NCBI RefSeq assembly: GCF_003353055.1
Contig: NZ_QKWJ01000061.1
Location: 2,690 to 45,389, forward strand
Reading direction: 5' to 3'
DNA from: Cupriavidus lacunae
GTDB lineage: Bacteria; Pseudomonadota; Gammaproteobacteria; Burkholderiales; Burkholderiaceae
Length of the DNA: 42,700 bases
Both the position numbers and the translations under genes were made by a program. Positions 1-7,938 of the stretch are shown one piece after another; the stretch's first letter is position 1, and every line of letters starts with the position of its first letter. Under the pieces are notes generated by a model. That model saw nothing but the letters and a program-made list of their open reading frames with translations, made no database searches and was not told the origin of the DNA.

Positions 1-241
1 GGGGTGATCGTACTTTCCGTGCATTTTCTGGCGTTCTGCCCCGGAAAATCTCGATCTATCAAGGACTTACAAGTACACCAATCGGGCGAGACTCATTGCA
101 CCGAAATGCCTTGCTGCAGGCGGATGCGCGCCCTGTAGCCGCCATTTTTTACATGAAAAGGAGGGTTGACCGCTATTCGCAAATATCTGAAGCTTCAGAT
201 ATTCACGAATAGCGTCCGACCCTCAAAAGTACGATCACCCC
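1..241. mobile_element. Element bounded by 16-bp inverted repeats
   Basis: Bases 1-16 (GGGGTGATCGTACTTT) are the exact reverse complement of bases 226-241, so 241 bp are enclosed by perfect terminal inverted repeats. The interior has no convincing gene and holds a large palindrome. Immediately outside the right repeat, from base 242, an IS110-type transposase remnant begins, so the repeat end coincides with a homology break. This fits a small non-autonomous insertion or the end of a larger element. The left flank is outside the window, so no target duplication can be checked. The family is not recognised. Confidence 0.45.
161..224. repeat. 64-bp near-perfect palindrome
   Basis: The central 22 bp (182-203) form a perfect palindrome on AAGCTT. 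CGCTATTCG (171-179) pairs with CGAATAGCG (206-214), and GAGGGT (161-166) pairs with ACCCTC (219-224). It sits just inside the right inverted repeat of the 1-241 element. It could be a transposase-binding or cruciform-forming end structure. It has no T-run, so it is not an obvious terminator. Confidence 0.6.
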
Positions 242-373
242 TTCTACGAATCCCTGTCGGGTTCGATGCAAGCTCAGGGTCGCTTGCTGGTGCTCGTCCT
301 TGAGCGGGACAAAGCACATGCTGGGACGAGTCACTGCCTCGCAGATGGCTGCCGCGTCCGCTGCAACTGACAT
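242..373 (-). pseudogene. IS110-family transposase remnant
   Basis: One minus frame reads ADAAAICEAVTRPSMCFVP, followed by KDEHQQATLSLHRTRQGFVE. These match the typical DAEAICEA(V/A)TRP-M-FV and QQA-L-HR-RQGFVE segments in the N-terminal half of IS110-family (DEDD) transposases. Upstream the frame loses resemblance. Downstream the match stops exactly at the inverted repeat ending at 241, with a stop at 203-205. Only about 44 residues of a transposase usually over 300 long remain, so this is a dead fragment. The family assignment is from memory of the motif. Confidence 0.6.
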
Positions 374-452
374 CGGCCACATAGCGGCATTGCCGGCCAG
401 GCGCCTTTGTCCCGACTCGAGCGCCGAGAAACAACGTCTTCACGCGTCACAT

Positions 453-1979
453 CTAGTCCAAGAGGAGCGACAGGCCGAGGCCGGCACGGCGCCACAGCCA
501 CGGGCTCGGGCGGTAGCGCATGTCGCCCGTCAGGCGTTCGAGATTGCGCAGCACTTCAAGGACGAGCTGGGGCCCGACGGCGTCGCCCAGGGCTAGCGGG
601 CCCTTCGGATAGCCGAGGCCGAGGTTGACGGCAAGGTCAATGTCGGACGGCGTGGCGATGCGCTGCTGGGCAATGTCGCTGGCGATGTTGACGATGGAGC
701 AGACGATGCGCTGGGCGACGAAGCCTGCCGAGTCGCGGATCACCGTAACGGGCACGCCGTCGCTGGCAAAGAGACCGTGGGCGGCGTCGCGGGCGTCGGC
801 GGAGGTGACCGGGGTCGTCATGATCGTGCGGCGCTTCGTGGCCTCGAAGGGCATCAGCGTGTCGATGGCGACAGTGCGCGTGGCGTCCAGGCCTTCCTGC
901 AGCGCGCAGGTGGTGGCGTCGAGGCCGAGCGGGGTGACGATAATCAGCGCGTCGGGGGAGGGCAGTGCGCCGGTCTCCGGCGTGACGCCGAGCTTCGTCA
1001 GCAGGTTGGCGACGAGCGCGTAGCCGTGCTCGCAGCTGCGGCTGACCCAGACGCTCTTCGGGCTAGCGTCGGGCGCCGGGGCGCCAGGCGTCGGGCGCGT
1101 CTTCTGGCCGTCAGGGTAAGTGTAGAAGCCGGCGCCGGCTTTGCGGCCGACCAGCCCGCCTACCGCGCGGATCGCAGTGATCGGCGACGGCCGGTAGCGC
1201 GGCTCCTGGTAGAACTGGTTGTAGATCGACTCCATCACCGGGTGCGACACGTCCAGCCCCGTCAGGTCCATTAGTTCGAACGGCCCCATGCGGAAGCCAA
1301 CCTGTTCGCGCATGATGTCGTCGATGTCGGCGAACTCGGCCACGCCTTCCTGGGCGACCTTCAGGCCCTCGATGTTCATGCCGCGGCCGGCGTGGTTGAC
1401 AATGAAGCCCGGCATGTCCTTGCAACGCACCGGCGTATGGCCCATGCGGCGCGACAGTGCCATCAGCGCGTCGCCCACGGCGCGGTCGCCGGAAATGCCG
1501 TCGATCACCTCGACGACCTTCATCAGCGGCACCGGGTTGAAGAAGTGGTAGCCGGCGACGCGGCCCGGATGCTTCGCACCGACCGCGATGGCGGTGATCG
1601 ACAGCGACGAGGTGTTCGACGCGATGATCGCGTCTTCCCGCAGAATGGCTTCGAGCTTGGCGAGCAGGTCGCGCTTCACGTCGAGCCGCTCGACGATGGC
1701 CTCCACCACGGCGTCGCAGGGCGCTAGGTCTTCCAGCTTGCCGCACGGCTTCACGCGCGCCAGCGTGGCGGCGGCGTCATCGGCGCTGACCTTGCCCTTG
1801 GCGGACAGTCTCTCCAGCGTGTCCCGCAGGGACTGGCGCGCGGCCTCGACGGCCTGCGGGTTCGCGTCGTAAAGGTTGACGGTCAGGCCCGCCTGCGCGG
1901 CAATCTGTGCGATGCCGCGGCCCATGGCGCCGGTGCCGACGATGCCGATAGTCTGTATGTCGGGGCGAGGGGCCTGCAT
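453..1979 (-). CDS. Fused two-domain 3-hydroxyacyl-CoA dehydrogenase, PaaH-like
   Basis: This 508-residue NAD-dependent 3-hydroxyacyl-CoA dehydrogenase oxidises a 3-hydroxyacyl-CoA to the 3-ketoacyl-CoA. The Rossmann motif GIVGTGAMGRG is near residue 13. SNTSSLSIT and HFFNPVPLMKVVEV carry the catalytic Ser, His and Asn region, and the helical domain follows. A second C-terminal dehydrogenase domain fills residues 310-500 and ends RYRPSPWLWRR. Fused length and layout match PaaH/PaaC enzymes, which act on 3-hydroxyadipyl-CoA. That suits a pathway yielding dicarboxylyl-CoA such as pimeloyl-CoA. The ATG at 1979 was chosen because it shares one base (TGATG) with the upstream stop and starts right before the Rossmann fold. 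It is the last gene of the nine-gene operon. Confidence 0.9.
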   Translation of the reverse strand: MQAPRPDIQTIGIVGTGAMGRGIAQIAAQAGLTVNLYDANPQAVEAARQSLRDTLERLSAKGKVSADDAAATLARVKPCGKLEDLAPCDAVVEAIVERLDVKRDLLAKLEAILREDAIIASNTSSLSITAIAVGAKHPGRVAGYHFFNPVPLMKVVEVIDGISGDRAVGDALMALSRRMGHTPVRCKDMPGFIVNHAGRGMNIEGLKVAQEGVAEFADIDDIMREQVGFRMGPFELMDLTGLDVSHPVMESIYNQFYQEPRYRPSPITAIRAVGGLVGRKAGAGFYTYPDGQKTRPTPGAPAPDASPKSVWVSRSCEHGYALVANLLTKLGVTPETGALPSPDALIIVTPLGLDATTCALQEGLDATRTVAIDTLMPFEATKRRTIMTTPVTSADARDAAHGLFASDGVPVTVIRDSAGFVAQRIVCSIVNIASDIAQQRIATPSDIDLAVNLGLGYPKGPLALGDAVGPQLVLEVLRNLERLTGDMRYRPSPWLWRRAGLGLSLLLD

Positions 1980-2641
1980 CACAACTCCCGCCCTGCAACC
2001 GCGTCTCGGTTTGCTGCTACGCGTGCCCGCCGCGCGGGAGCGTAGGGCTCCTGTCCGAGCGCCTCGTAGAGTGCCTGCGTGACGCGGAAATGCTGGGCGA
2101 GGCCGGTCCGTTCGAGCAGCGAGATCGGTCCTTCCGGGTAGCCCAGGCCTAGGCAGAGGGTTTTGTCGAGGTCGTCGGCGCTGGCCAGCTTCTCGTCCAG
2201 CCGGATCAGGGCCGCGTTGAAGTAGGGGCGGATCAGCCTGTCGACGATGCGGCCGGGGAAGTCGTTGCACACCGCCACGACCAGCCCGGCGGCCTCGAAT
2301 GCAGCCCTCGCGCCTGCCAGCGCCGCGGCATCCGTGCCGGGCTGCCGGACGAGTTCCACCAGCGGGCTGGGGTCGCCGTCGCCGAGCCGGAAGCGGGCGA
2401 AGCCGACCACGTTGGAGCCCTCCAGCCCGCGGCGCTCGCCGGTGTGGGTGCCCAGGCACTCGGTATCCAGTTCGATGGCGACGAACGTCAGCGAGGCGTG
2501 GCCGTCGCCGTTGCGGTATGCCTCACCGGCGTCGGCTCCCAGATAGAACCGTCCTTCGCCCTGCGCGGCGGCCTGGTCGAGGAACGGGTGGGGTGAGGGA
2601 AAGGAGCCGCTTTCGCTGGCTTGAACGATTTCGTAGGGCAT
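1979..2641 (-). CDS. Stand-alone C-terminal half of a PaaH-type dehydrogenase
   Basis: This 220-residue protein has no GxGxxG nucleotide-binding motif. Residues 50-205 resemble the second half of the fused PaaH-type dehydrogenase next door. Shared features are an FPGRIVDRLIRPYFNAALI helix where the fused protein has FVAQRIVCSIVNIASDIAQ, and GLGYPEGPISL where it has GLGYPKGPLAL. The start MPYEIVQ lies one base after the stop of the upstream N-half-type dehydrogenase, so the two are probably translationally coupled and may form one split enzyme. Alone it cannot be a complete oxidoreductase. A structural or substrate-binding subunit is the likeliest role. The first 45 residues match nothing I recognise. 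Confidence 0.75.
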   Translation of the reverse strand: MPYEIVQASESGSFPSPHPFLDQAAAQGEGRFYLGADAGEAYRNGDGHASLTFVAIELDTECLGTHTGERRGLEGSNVVGFARFRLGDGDPSPLVELVRQPGTDAAALAGARAAFEAAGLVVAVCNDFPGRIVDRLIRPYFNAALIRLDEKLASADDLDKTLCLGLGYPEGPISLLERTGLAQHFRVTQALYEALGQEPYAPARRARVAANRDAVAGREL

Positions 2642-2642
2642 G

Positions 2643-3524
2643 TCAGGCTCCAAACATCCGGGTATCGCCATAGGCATGGAAACCCTGTCCGGTTTTCTTG
2701 CCGAGGCGGTTGGCGGCGATCATGCGCCGCACGAGCGGCGGGCAGGCGGCGCGGGGTTCGTGGGTCAGTCCGTGCATGGCCTCGCAGAGCAGCTTCTGCG
2801 TGTCCATGCCGACGAGGTCGAGCAGTTCCAGCGGTCCCATCGGATAGCCCAGCGCGGTCTTGATCGCAATGTCGATGTCGGCGGGCTCCGCCACGCCTTG
2901 CTCCACCAGCCGGATGGCGTCGTTGTTGAAGGGAATCAGGAAGTAGTTGAGGATGAAGCCGGGGGTATCCTGTGTGGCGACGGGCTTCTGCCCCATCGCT
3001 TCGGCGAACGCCCACGCCGTGCGGAAGGTCTCCTCCGACGTCGCCAGCCCCGGCGACATCTCGATCAGCTTCATCAACTGTGCCGGGAGGCAGAAGTGCA
3101 TGCCGACGAAGCGGTCCGGCCGGCCGGAGCCGCCGGCGATCTCGGTGATCGAGATGGTCGATGTGTTCGACGCGAAGATCGTGCTTTCCGGGCAGATCTC
3201 GTTTAGCTTGCCAAACAGGTCATGCTTGACCGACAGGTCCTCGAAGACCGCCTCGATGACGATGTCGCAGCCGGCTAGGCCGGCCAGGTCCGTGGTGCCC
3301 TCCCAGCGGGCGAGGGCGGCCGCGGCGGCGCCGGCCGGCAGCTTGCCGCGCTCCTCGGACTTCTTCAGGAACGCCTCGGTCTGGGTTCGGGCACGGTCCA
3401 GCGCCCCCTGCCGCGTGTCGAACACGATGGTCCGGAAGCCCGCGCGGGCGGCAACGATGGCGATGCCTGCGCCCATGGTGCCGGCGCCAGCGACGCCGAC
3501 GGTTTGAATGGTTGTCACGTCCAA
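2643..3524 (-). CDS. 3-hydroxyacyl-CoA dehydrogenase, single-copy domain
   Basis: This 293-residue NAD-dependent dehydrogenase has the standard two-domain form of short 3-hydroxybutyryl/acyl-CoA dehydrogenases. VGVAGAGTMGAG near residue 10 is the Rossmann loop. SNTSTISITEIA and MHFCLPAQLMKLIE carry the catalytic Ser and His. DTPGFILNYFLIP starts the helical domain, and LGYPMGPLELLDLVG near residue 235 is typical of it. The usual HFFNP is HFCLP here. It starts 4 bases after the acyl-CoA dehydrogenase stop and is followed after 1 base by the C-half-type gene. It probably oxidises a 3-hydroxyacyl-CoA in beta-oxidation downstream of ring opening. Confidence 0.9.
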   Translation of the reverse strand: MDVTTIQTVGVAGAGTMGAGIAIVAARAGFRTIVFDTRQGALDRARTQTEAFLKKSEERGKLPAGAAAAALARWEGTTDLAGLAGCDIVIEAVFEDLSVKHDLFGKLNEICPESTIFASNTSTISITEIAGGSGRPDRFVGMHFCLPAQLMKLIEMSPGLATSEETFRTAWAFAEAMGQKPVATQDTPGFILNYFLIPFNNDAIRLVEQGVAEPADIDIAIKTALGYPMGPLELLDLVGMDTQKLLCEAMHGLTHEPRAACPPLVRRMIAANRLGKKTGQGFHAYGDTRMFGA

Positions 3525-3528
3525 TCTC

Positions 3529-4695
3529 CTATTTCCTCAGGAAGCTGCGGCCGATGAGCTGGCGATGCACCTGGTTGGTCCCTTCCCAGATTTGGGTAAT
3601 CTTGGCGTCGCGCATGAGCCGCTCGACGCGATAGTCGTTGCAGTAGCCGTATCCGCCGAAGAGCTGCACGGCGTCGGTGGTGATGCGCATGGCGGCGTCG
3701 GAGGCGCGCTGCTTGAGCAGCGACGCCTCGATGCCGAAGTCCTTGTCGCCGGCATCCACCATCTCTCCTACGCGCCACAGCCATGACTCGCACAGCGCGA
3801 GTTCCGTCGCCAGGTCGGCCAGCATGAACTGGATGCCCTGGAATTCGAGGATCCGCCTGCCGGACTGGCGCCGCTCGTTGATGTAGTCGACCGCATCCTC
3901 GAATGCGGCGCGCGCGATGCCGAGCGCGTGGGCCGCCACGCTGGGCCGCGAGCGGTTCAGCGAGCCGAACAGGATCTGCAGGCCCTCGCCGGGGTTGCCG
4001 ATGAGGTTGGCGCGCGGCACGCGGCAGCCGTCGAACGCGAGGCTCGCGGTGCTCGACGCGCGCGTGCCCATCTTGTGCTCGGTGCCGAGCACGCGCAGTC
4101 CGTCCGTGCCCTTCTCCAGGATCAGCACCGAGATGGCGGCCTTGGGATCGGCGATCTCCGACCACTTGCCGAACACGAGGTAAAGGTTGGCCACGTCGCC
4201 ATTGGTGATGAAGGTTTTCCCGCCCTGGATGACGATGTCGTCGCCGTCGGGCGTGAAGGTGGTGCGCATGCCCGTGGCATCCGATCCGGCGGACGGCTCG
4301 GTGATCGCCAGCGACGCCAGACCGCCTTCGGCTATGCGCGGCAGCAGCCGCTGCTTCTGTTCCTCGCTGCCGTACTCGATCAGCGGCTTGATGGCGTGGA
4401 AGTTCGTGGCCCAGATGATGCCGGTGGCGGCGCACGCCTTCGAGATCTCGCGCACGCAGGCGAGATAGCTGACGAAGGAAAGCTGCGCGCCGCCGTAGGC
4501 GTCGGGGATGAACATGGCGTTCAGCCCCAGTTCATTGATGGCCTTGATATTCTCCCAGGGGAAGGCGCCTGAGCGGTCGTACTCGCCCGAACGCGGTGCG
4601 ATCTGTGCATGGCAAAGCTCCTTGACGCTGTCGAGGAGCATGCGTTCCTCGGACGATAGCGGCAGCCGCGCGTCCATCCGGTCCAGCATGTTCAT
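3529..4695 (-). CDS. Acyl-CoA dehydrogenase, AliB-like by context
   Basis: This 388-residue FAD-dependent acyl-CoA dehydrogenase introduces an alpha,beta double bond. AITEPSAGSDATGM (FAD-binding strand) lies near residue 135. LFGGYGYCNDYRVERLMRD and QIWEGTNQVHRQ are in the C-terminal domain, and the Glu of WEGT is the position of the catalytic base in medium/short-chain members. ATG at 4695 was chosen because a strong ribosome site (CGGAGGAC) lies just upstream and the protein then has normal family length. Between the SDR and the 3-hydroxyacyl-CoA dehydrogenase, it would be the cyclohexanecarboxyl-CoA dehydrogenase (AliB) step if the operon is an alicyclic acid pathway. Substrate is inference. 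Confidence 0.9.
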   Translation of the reverse strand: MNMLDRMDARLPLSSEERMLLDSVKELCHAQIAPRSGEYDRSGAFPWENIKAINELGLNAMFIPDAYGGAQLSFVSYLACVREISKACAATGIIWATNFHAIKPLIEYGSEEQKQRLLPRIAEGGLASLAITEPSAGSDATGMRTTFTPDGDDIVIQGGKTFITNGDVANLYLVFGKWSEIADPKAAISVLILEKGTDGLRVLGTEHKMGTRASSTASLAFDGCRVPRANLIGNPGEGLQILFGSLNRSRPSVAAHALGIARAAFEDAVDYINERRQSGRRILEFQGIQFMLADLATELALCESWLWRVGEMVDAGDKDFGIEASLLKQRASDAAMRITTDAVQLFGGYGYCNDYRVERLMRDAKITQIWEGTNQVHRQLIGRSFLRK

Positions 4696-4715
4696 GTCGT
4701 CCTCCGTAAGTGCCG

Positions 4716-5471
4716 TTACAGCGCCATGCCTTGGCCGCCGTCGATGTAGATCGTCTCGCCCGTCAGGAAGCGGCCGGGAAGCCGGAACAGCATGGCGGAG
4801 AGCCGTCCGATGTCCGCGGACTGCGCGGGGCCGCCGGTGGGAATGCGCTTCTTCAGGAATGCCTGCAGGGCGCCTTCGTTCATCTCCTCGCGGTTCAGGT
4901 CCGTCTCGATATAGCCGGGAGCGATGTTGACGACCTGGATGCCGTCGCGCGCCCATTCGACCGCCAGGCAGCGCGAGATCGCGCCCACGGCCGCCTTGGA
5001 TGCGCAATAGGCGACGTTGCCGCGCACGCCGAGCTTGTCATAGAACGAGCCGATGTTGACGATCAGCGCTGAGCCGGCCTCGCGCAGGTAGGGGTAGGCC
5101 ACCTGGCTGGCCAGCAGCAGGGAAGCGGCGTTCGTCTGCATCACGCGGTCGAAGTCGGCGATGGGAAAGCTGGCGGACGGCCCCTGCAGGTGGATGCCGG
5201 CGTTGTTGACGAGCCCGACGACCTGCAGCCCGAACAACGCCGGCACGGCGGCGAACGCGGCCTGGACCGAGGCCGCGTCGGTGATGTCGCAGCGCAGGGC
5301 GGTCAGCCGCGCCCGCGCCGCGGTATCGAGCCCGCCGGCGTCGGGCAGTTCGCCCGATCGCGAGAGGCACGCCACGTGCAGCCCGGCGCGCGCTAGTTCC
5401 AGGGAAATCGACGCGCCGATGCCCCGGCTGCCTCCGGTCACCACGACTGTGCCTTGCTTGAACTCAGGCAT
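4716..5471 (-). CDS. Short-chain dehydrogenase, BadH-like by context
   Basis: This 251-residue classical SDR has all hallmarks: TGGSRGIG at residue 12 (nucleotide loop), NNAG at 89-92, Ser142, and Y155-x3-K159 in AYCASKAAVG. PGYIETDLN follows, and the C-terminus is GETIYIDGGQGM. It would oxidise a hydroxyl to a keto group. In the bad pathway this step converts 2-hydroxycyclohexanecarboxyl-CoA to the 2-keto form (BadH, about 255 residues). The ATG at 5471 overlaps the end of the preceding enoyl-CoA hydratase gene by 8 bases, implying coupling. SDR alternatives such as FabG-like reductases cannot be excluded from sequence alone. Confidence 0.88.
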   Translation of the reverse strand: MPEFKQGTVVVTGGSRGIGASISLELARAGLHVACLSRSGELPDAGGLDTAARARLTALRCDITDAASVQAAFAAVPALFGLQVVGLVNNAGIHLQGPSASFPIADFDRVMQTNAASLLLASQVAYPYLREAGSALIVNIGSFYDKLGVRGNVAYCASKAAVGAISRCLAVEWARDGIQVVNIAPGYIETDLNREEMNEGALQAFLKKRIPTGGPAQSADIGRLSAMLFRLPGRFLTGETIYIDGGQGMAL

Positions 5472-6234
5472 CCTTGAACTCCGGTGTGCGTTTCTCGATG
5501 AAGGCGCGCATGCCTTCGACGGCGTCTTCCGTCCGGTAGGCGAGCGTGGACAGGTCAGCCTCGATGTCGAGCCCGGCGCCAAGCGTGGTCTCCATGCCTC
5601 GCACGACGGCCTCGCGCGCGAACAGCGAGGCGCAGCGGCTGTATCCGGTGAATTCTGCCAGGAATGCCTTGCCGAGCTCGGCGGGGTCGCCGTCGGTGAC
5701 GAGCCGATTCACGAGCCCCCACCGCTCGGCCTCGGCGGCTTCCACAGTGCGCCCCGACATCACCATTTCCAACGCGCGGGCCTCGCCTACCAAGCGGGGG
5801 AGACGCTGCGTGCCGCCGTAGCCGGGAATCAGCCCTAGCTTGATCTCGGGCAGACCCATGCGCGCCTGCGCCGTGGCTATCCGGAAGGTGCAGGCCATCG
5901 CCAGCTCAAGGCCGCCGCCGAAGGCATATCCGTGGATTACCGCTACGGAGGTGATGGGCAGCTTCGCCAACTTGTCGAAGGTGCGCTGGCCAAGCTGTGC
6001 ACCGAGGCGCTGGTCCATCAGGCTGCGGTCCATGAGTTCCTTGATGTCGGCGCCGGCACAGAAGGCCTTCGGCCCCGCGCCGGTGACGACTAGGCCGCGC
6101 GCGTCGGAAGCGCGCACCTTGTCGAGCGCATACGACAGCGCCTCAATCATCGTGAACTGGAGGGCATTGCGTGCCTCCGGACGGCTGAGCGTCAGAATGG
6201 CCCACGGGCCGTCGAACTTGATATCGATCGACAT
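5464..6234 (-). CDS. Enoyl-CoA hydratase, BadK-like by context
   Basis: This 256-residue crotonase-family protein has the FCAGADIKEL oxyanion-hole segment near residue 58. Both catalytic glutamates are present: Glu110 in GGGLELAM and Glu130 in LPEIKLGLIPGYGGTQRL. It should therefore be a true hydratase adding water to an enoyl-CoA. The C-terminus (FIEKRTPEFKDA) is typical. It starts 2 bases after the CoA ligase stop and overlaps the SDR gene. In the alicyclic-acid scheme it would hydrate cyclohex-1-ene-1-carboxyl-CoA (BadK). A generic beta-oxidation hydratase is the alternative. Confidence 0.92.
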   Translation of the reverse strand: MSIDIKFDGPWAILTLSRPEARNALQFTMIEALSYALDKVRASDARGLVVTGAGPKAFCAGADIKELMDRSLMDQRLGAQLGQRTFDKLAKLPITSVAVIHGYAFGGGLELAMACTFRIATAQARMGLPEIKLGLIPGYGGTQRLPRLVGEARALEMVMSGRTVEAAEAERWGLVNRLVTDGDPAELGKAFLAEFTGYSRCASLFAREAVVRGMETTLGAGLDIEADLSTLAYRTEDAVEGMRAFIEKRTPEFKDA

Positions 6235-6236
6235 GG

Positions 6237-7922
6237 TTACGCTCCCACGGTGGCCCGCGCCTTGTAGCGGACGGGCATCGGTTGCAGGTCGCCGCGCCGG
6301 GTCATGTCGACCAGGTCGCGCTTCAGGATCTTGCCGCTGGCCGTGAGCGGGAAGCGGTCCAGCGACAGGAAGTACTCGGGCATGTCGTACTTCGACAGGC
6401 CGCTTCCGGCCAAGTGGGCCAGTATGTCGTCGGCCGCAAGCGACTGGCCGCTGCGCACCACCACCGACAGGCAGACCTTCTCGCCCAGGCGGTCGTCCTG
6501 CACCGGATAGGCGGCGGCGCGCTCCACCAGCGGGTGCTGCATGGCGAGTTCCTCGATGCGTGCCGGATGAATGTTGTGGCCGCCGCGGATGATCAGGTCC
6601 TTCTTGCGGCCGACGATCTGGATGCAGCCGTCGTCGTCCAGGACGCCGAGGTCGCCGCTCATGAACCAGCCATGCACGTTGAATGACGTCTCCGTGGCGA
6701 CTTGGTTGCTGAAGTATCCGAGCATCAGCAGGCCGCCCCGGCCGCCGATCTCGCCGATCTCGCAGGGTTCCGCCTCGATGTCCGGGTTGTCCTGCTTCCA
6801 AAGCTGGACCTCGTAGCCGCGGCAGGCGCGGCCGCAGGTGGAGACGATGGTTTCCGGGGTGTCGGCGGGAATGGTGTAGTTGTGCGAGCCGTTCTCGGTC
6901 ATGCCGTAGACGTTCTGCGGTGTGACGCCGAGGCTGACGAACTTCTGCGCCACGTCGCGCGGAATGGCGGAGCCGGCCATGTAGAACGTGCGCACGTCGC
7001 CGAGCGCCGTGAGGTTGCGGTCGCGCACGGCCTGGAGGATGTCCATCGCATGGGTGGGAACGCCCATCACATATGTCGCGCCGGTCTCGAGGATCCAGTC
7101 GAGGGCTTGCTTGCCGGCGCGCAGGTTGGTCATGACGAGTTCGGCGCCGGCCACCAACACCTGCTCCAACGCCACGGTGGCGATGTGGTGGCTCATCGGG
7201 CTCAGCGTCAGCAGGGTGGTGTCGGCGGAATGCCCCCAGTCCTCGACCAGCGCGCGGCCGTTGGCCAGCAGCGTGTTGTCGCTGTGCATGACGCCCTTCG
7301 GCAGGCCGGTGGTGCCCGACGTGAAGGCGAGGTAGACAATCTTGTCCGGATTTAGGTCCGGCGGCGACAGCGCTGCGGGCGGCTGGCGGTCCGGGAATGC
7401 GCGCGCGCCCCGGGGCGGGGAAGCGGAAGGATCGCCGGCCTGGGCGGGCAGGGCGAACGTCGCGGCCAGAGTGGGAACGTCGGCGGCGCGCGCAAACACC
7501 GAGCGGTTGTCCGCGTCCGCGCCGTAGCCCGGCATGCCGAACAGCGCACGGCACTGGATGCGGTTCAGCAGCGTGCAGATCTCGTCCACGGTGTAGTTCT
7601 GGTGCAGCGATGGGCAGCAGACATAGCCGTTGCGCGAACAGGCCAGGAAGATGATCGTCGCCTGCACCACGTTCGGCAGCCAGATGGCGACACGGTCGCC
7701 CGGCTTCACTCCCTGCCGGTGCAGCGCCTCGGCCACGCTGTCCACCCAGTCGACCACCTCGCGCCAGGTGAGCCGCATGTCGGCATCGCGCAGCGCGCAG
7801 GACGTCGGCCGTTCCCGCGCGTGGCGGCGTGCCAGCGTGTAGAGCGTCTCCTGCTGCCAGACTGCCGACAGGTAGTAGTCCCGCGCGTGCTGTGGATTGT
7901 GGAGCGTCAGGATGTTCTGCAT
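6237..7922 (-). CDS. Acyl-CoA ligase, AliA-like by context
   Basis: This 561-residue AMP-forming acyl-CoA synthetase activates a carboxylic acid with ATP and CoA. The P-loop FTSGTTGLPKGV is at residues 200-211 and YGMTENGSHNYT near 345. SGDLG and VGRKKDLIIRGGHN mark the hinge region, and ASGKILKRDL near 533 carries the adenylation lysine. A Pro/Ala-rich insert lies around 160-190. The ATG at 7922 is favoured over an upstream start because it aligns with family N-termini and lies 16 bases after the ring-hydrolase stop. It shares the operon with ring-hydrolase, hydratase and SDR genes, so cyclohexanecarboxylate or a related cyclic acid is the favoured substrate (AliA-like). This is inference. 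Confidence 0.9.
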   Translation of the reverse strand: MQNILTLHNPQHARDYYLSAVWQQETLYTLARRHARERPTSCALRDADMRLTWREVVDWVDSVAEALHRQGVKPGDRVAIWLPNVVQATIIFLACSRNGYVCCPSLHQNYTVDEICTLLNRIQCRALFGMPGYGADADNRSVFARAADVPTLAATFALPAQAGDPSASPPRGARAFPDRQPPAALSPPDLNPDKIVYLAFTSGTTGLPKGVMHSDNTLLANGRALVEDWGHSADTTLLTLSPMSHHIATVALEQVLVAGAELVMTNLRAGKQALDWILETGATYVMGVPTHAMDILQAVRDRNLTALGDVRTFYMAGSAIPRDVAQKFVSLGVTPQNVYGMTENGSHNYTIPADTPETIVSTCGRACRGYEVQLWKQDNPDIEAEPCEIGEIGGRGGLLMLGYFSNQVATETSFNVHGWFMSGDLGVLDDDGCIQIVGRKKDLIIRGGHNIHPARIEELAMQHPLVERAAAYPVQDDRLGEKVCLSVVVRSGQSLAADDILAHLAGSGLSKYDMPEYFLSLDRFPLTASGKILKRDLVDMTRRGDLQPMPVRYKARATVGA

Positions 7923-7938
7923 GATGGTCACCGGGGTT

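Noticed and set aside
1979..2459. N-terminal extension of the fused dehydrogenase frame up to 2459
   Set aside because: The extra residues are Arg/Pro-rich and overlap the C-half gene. The TGATG junction at 1979 and the Rossmann motif fix the start.
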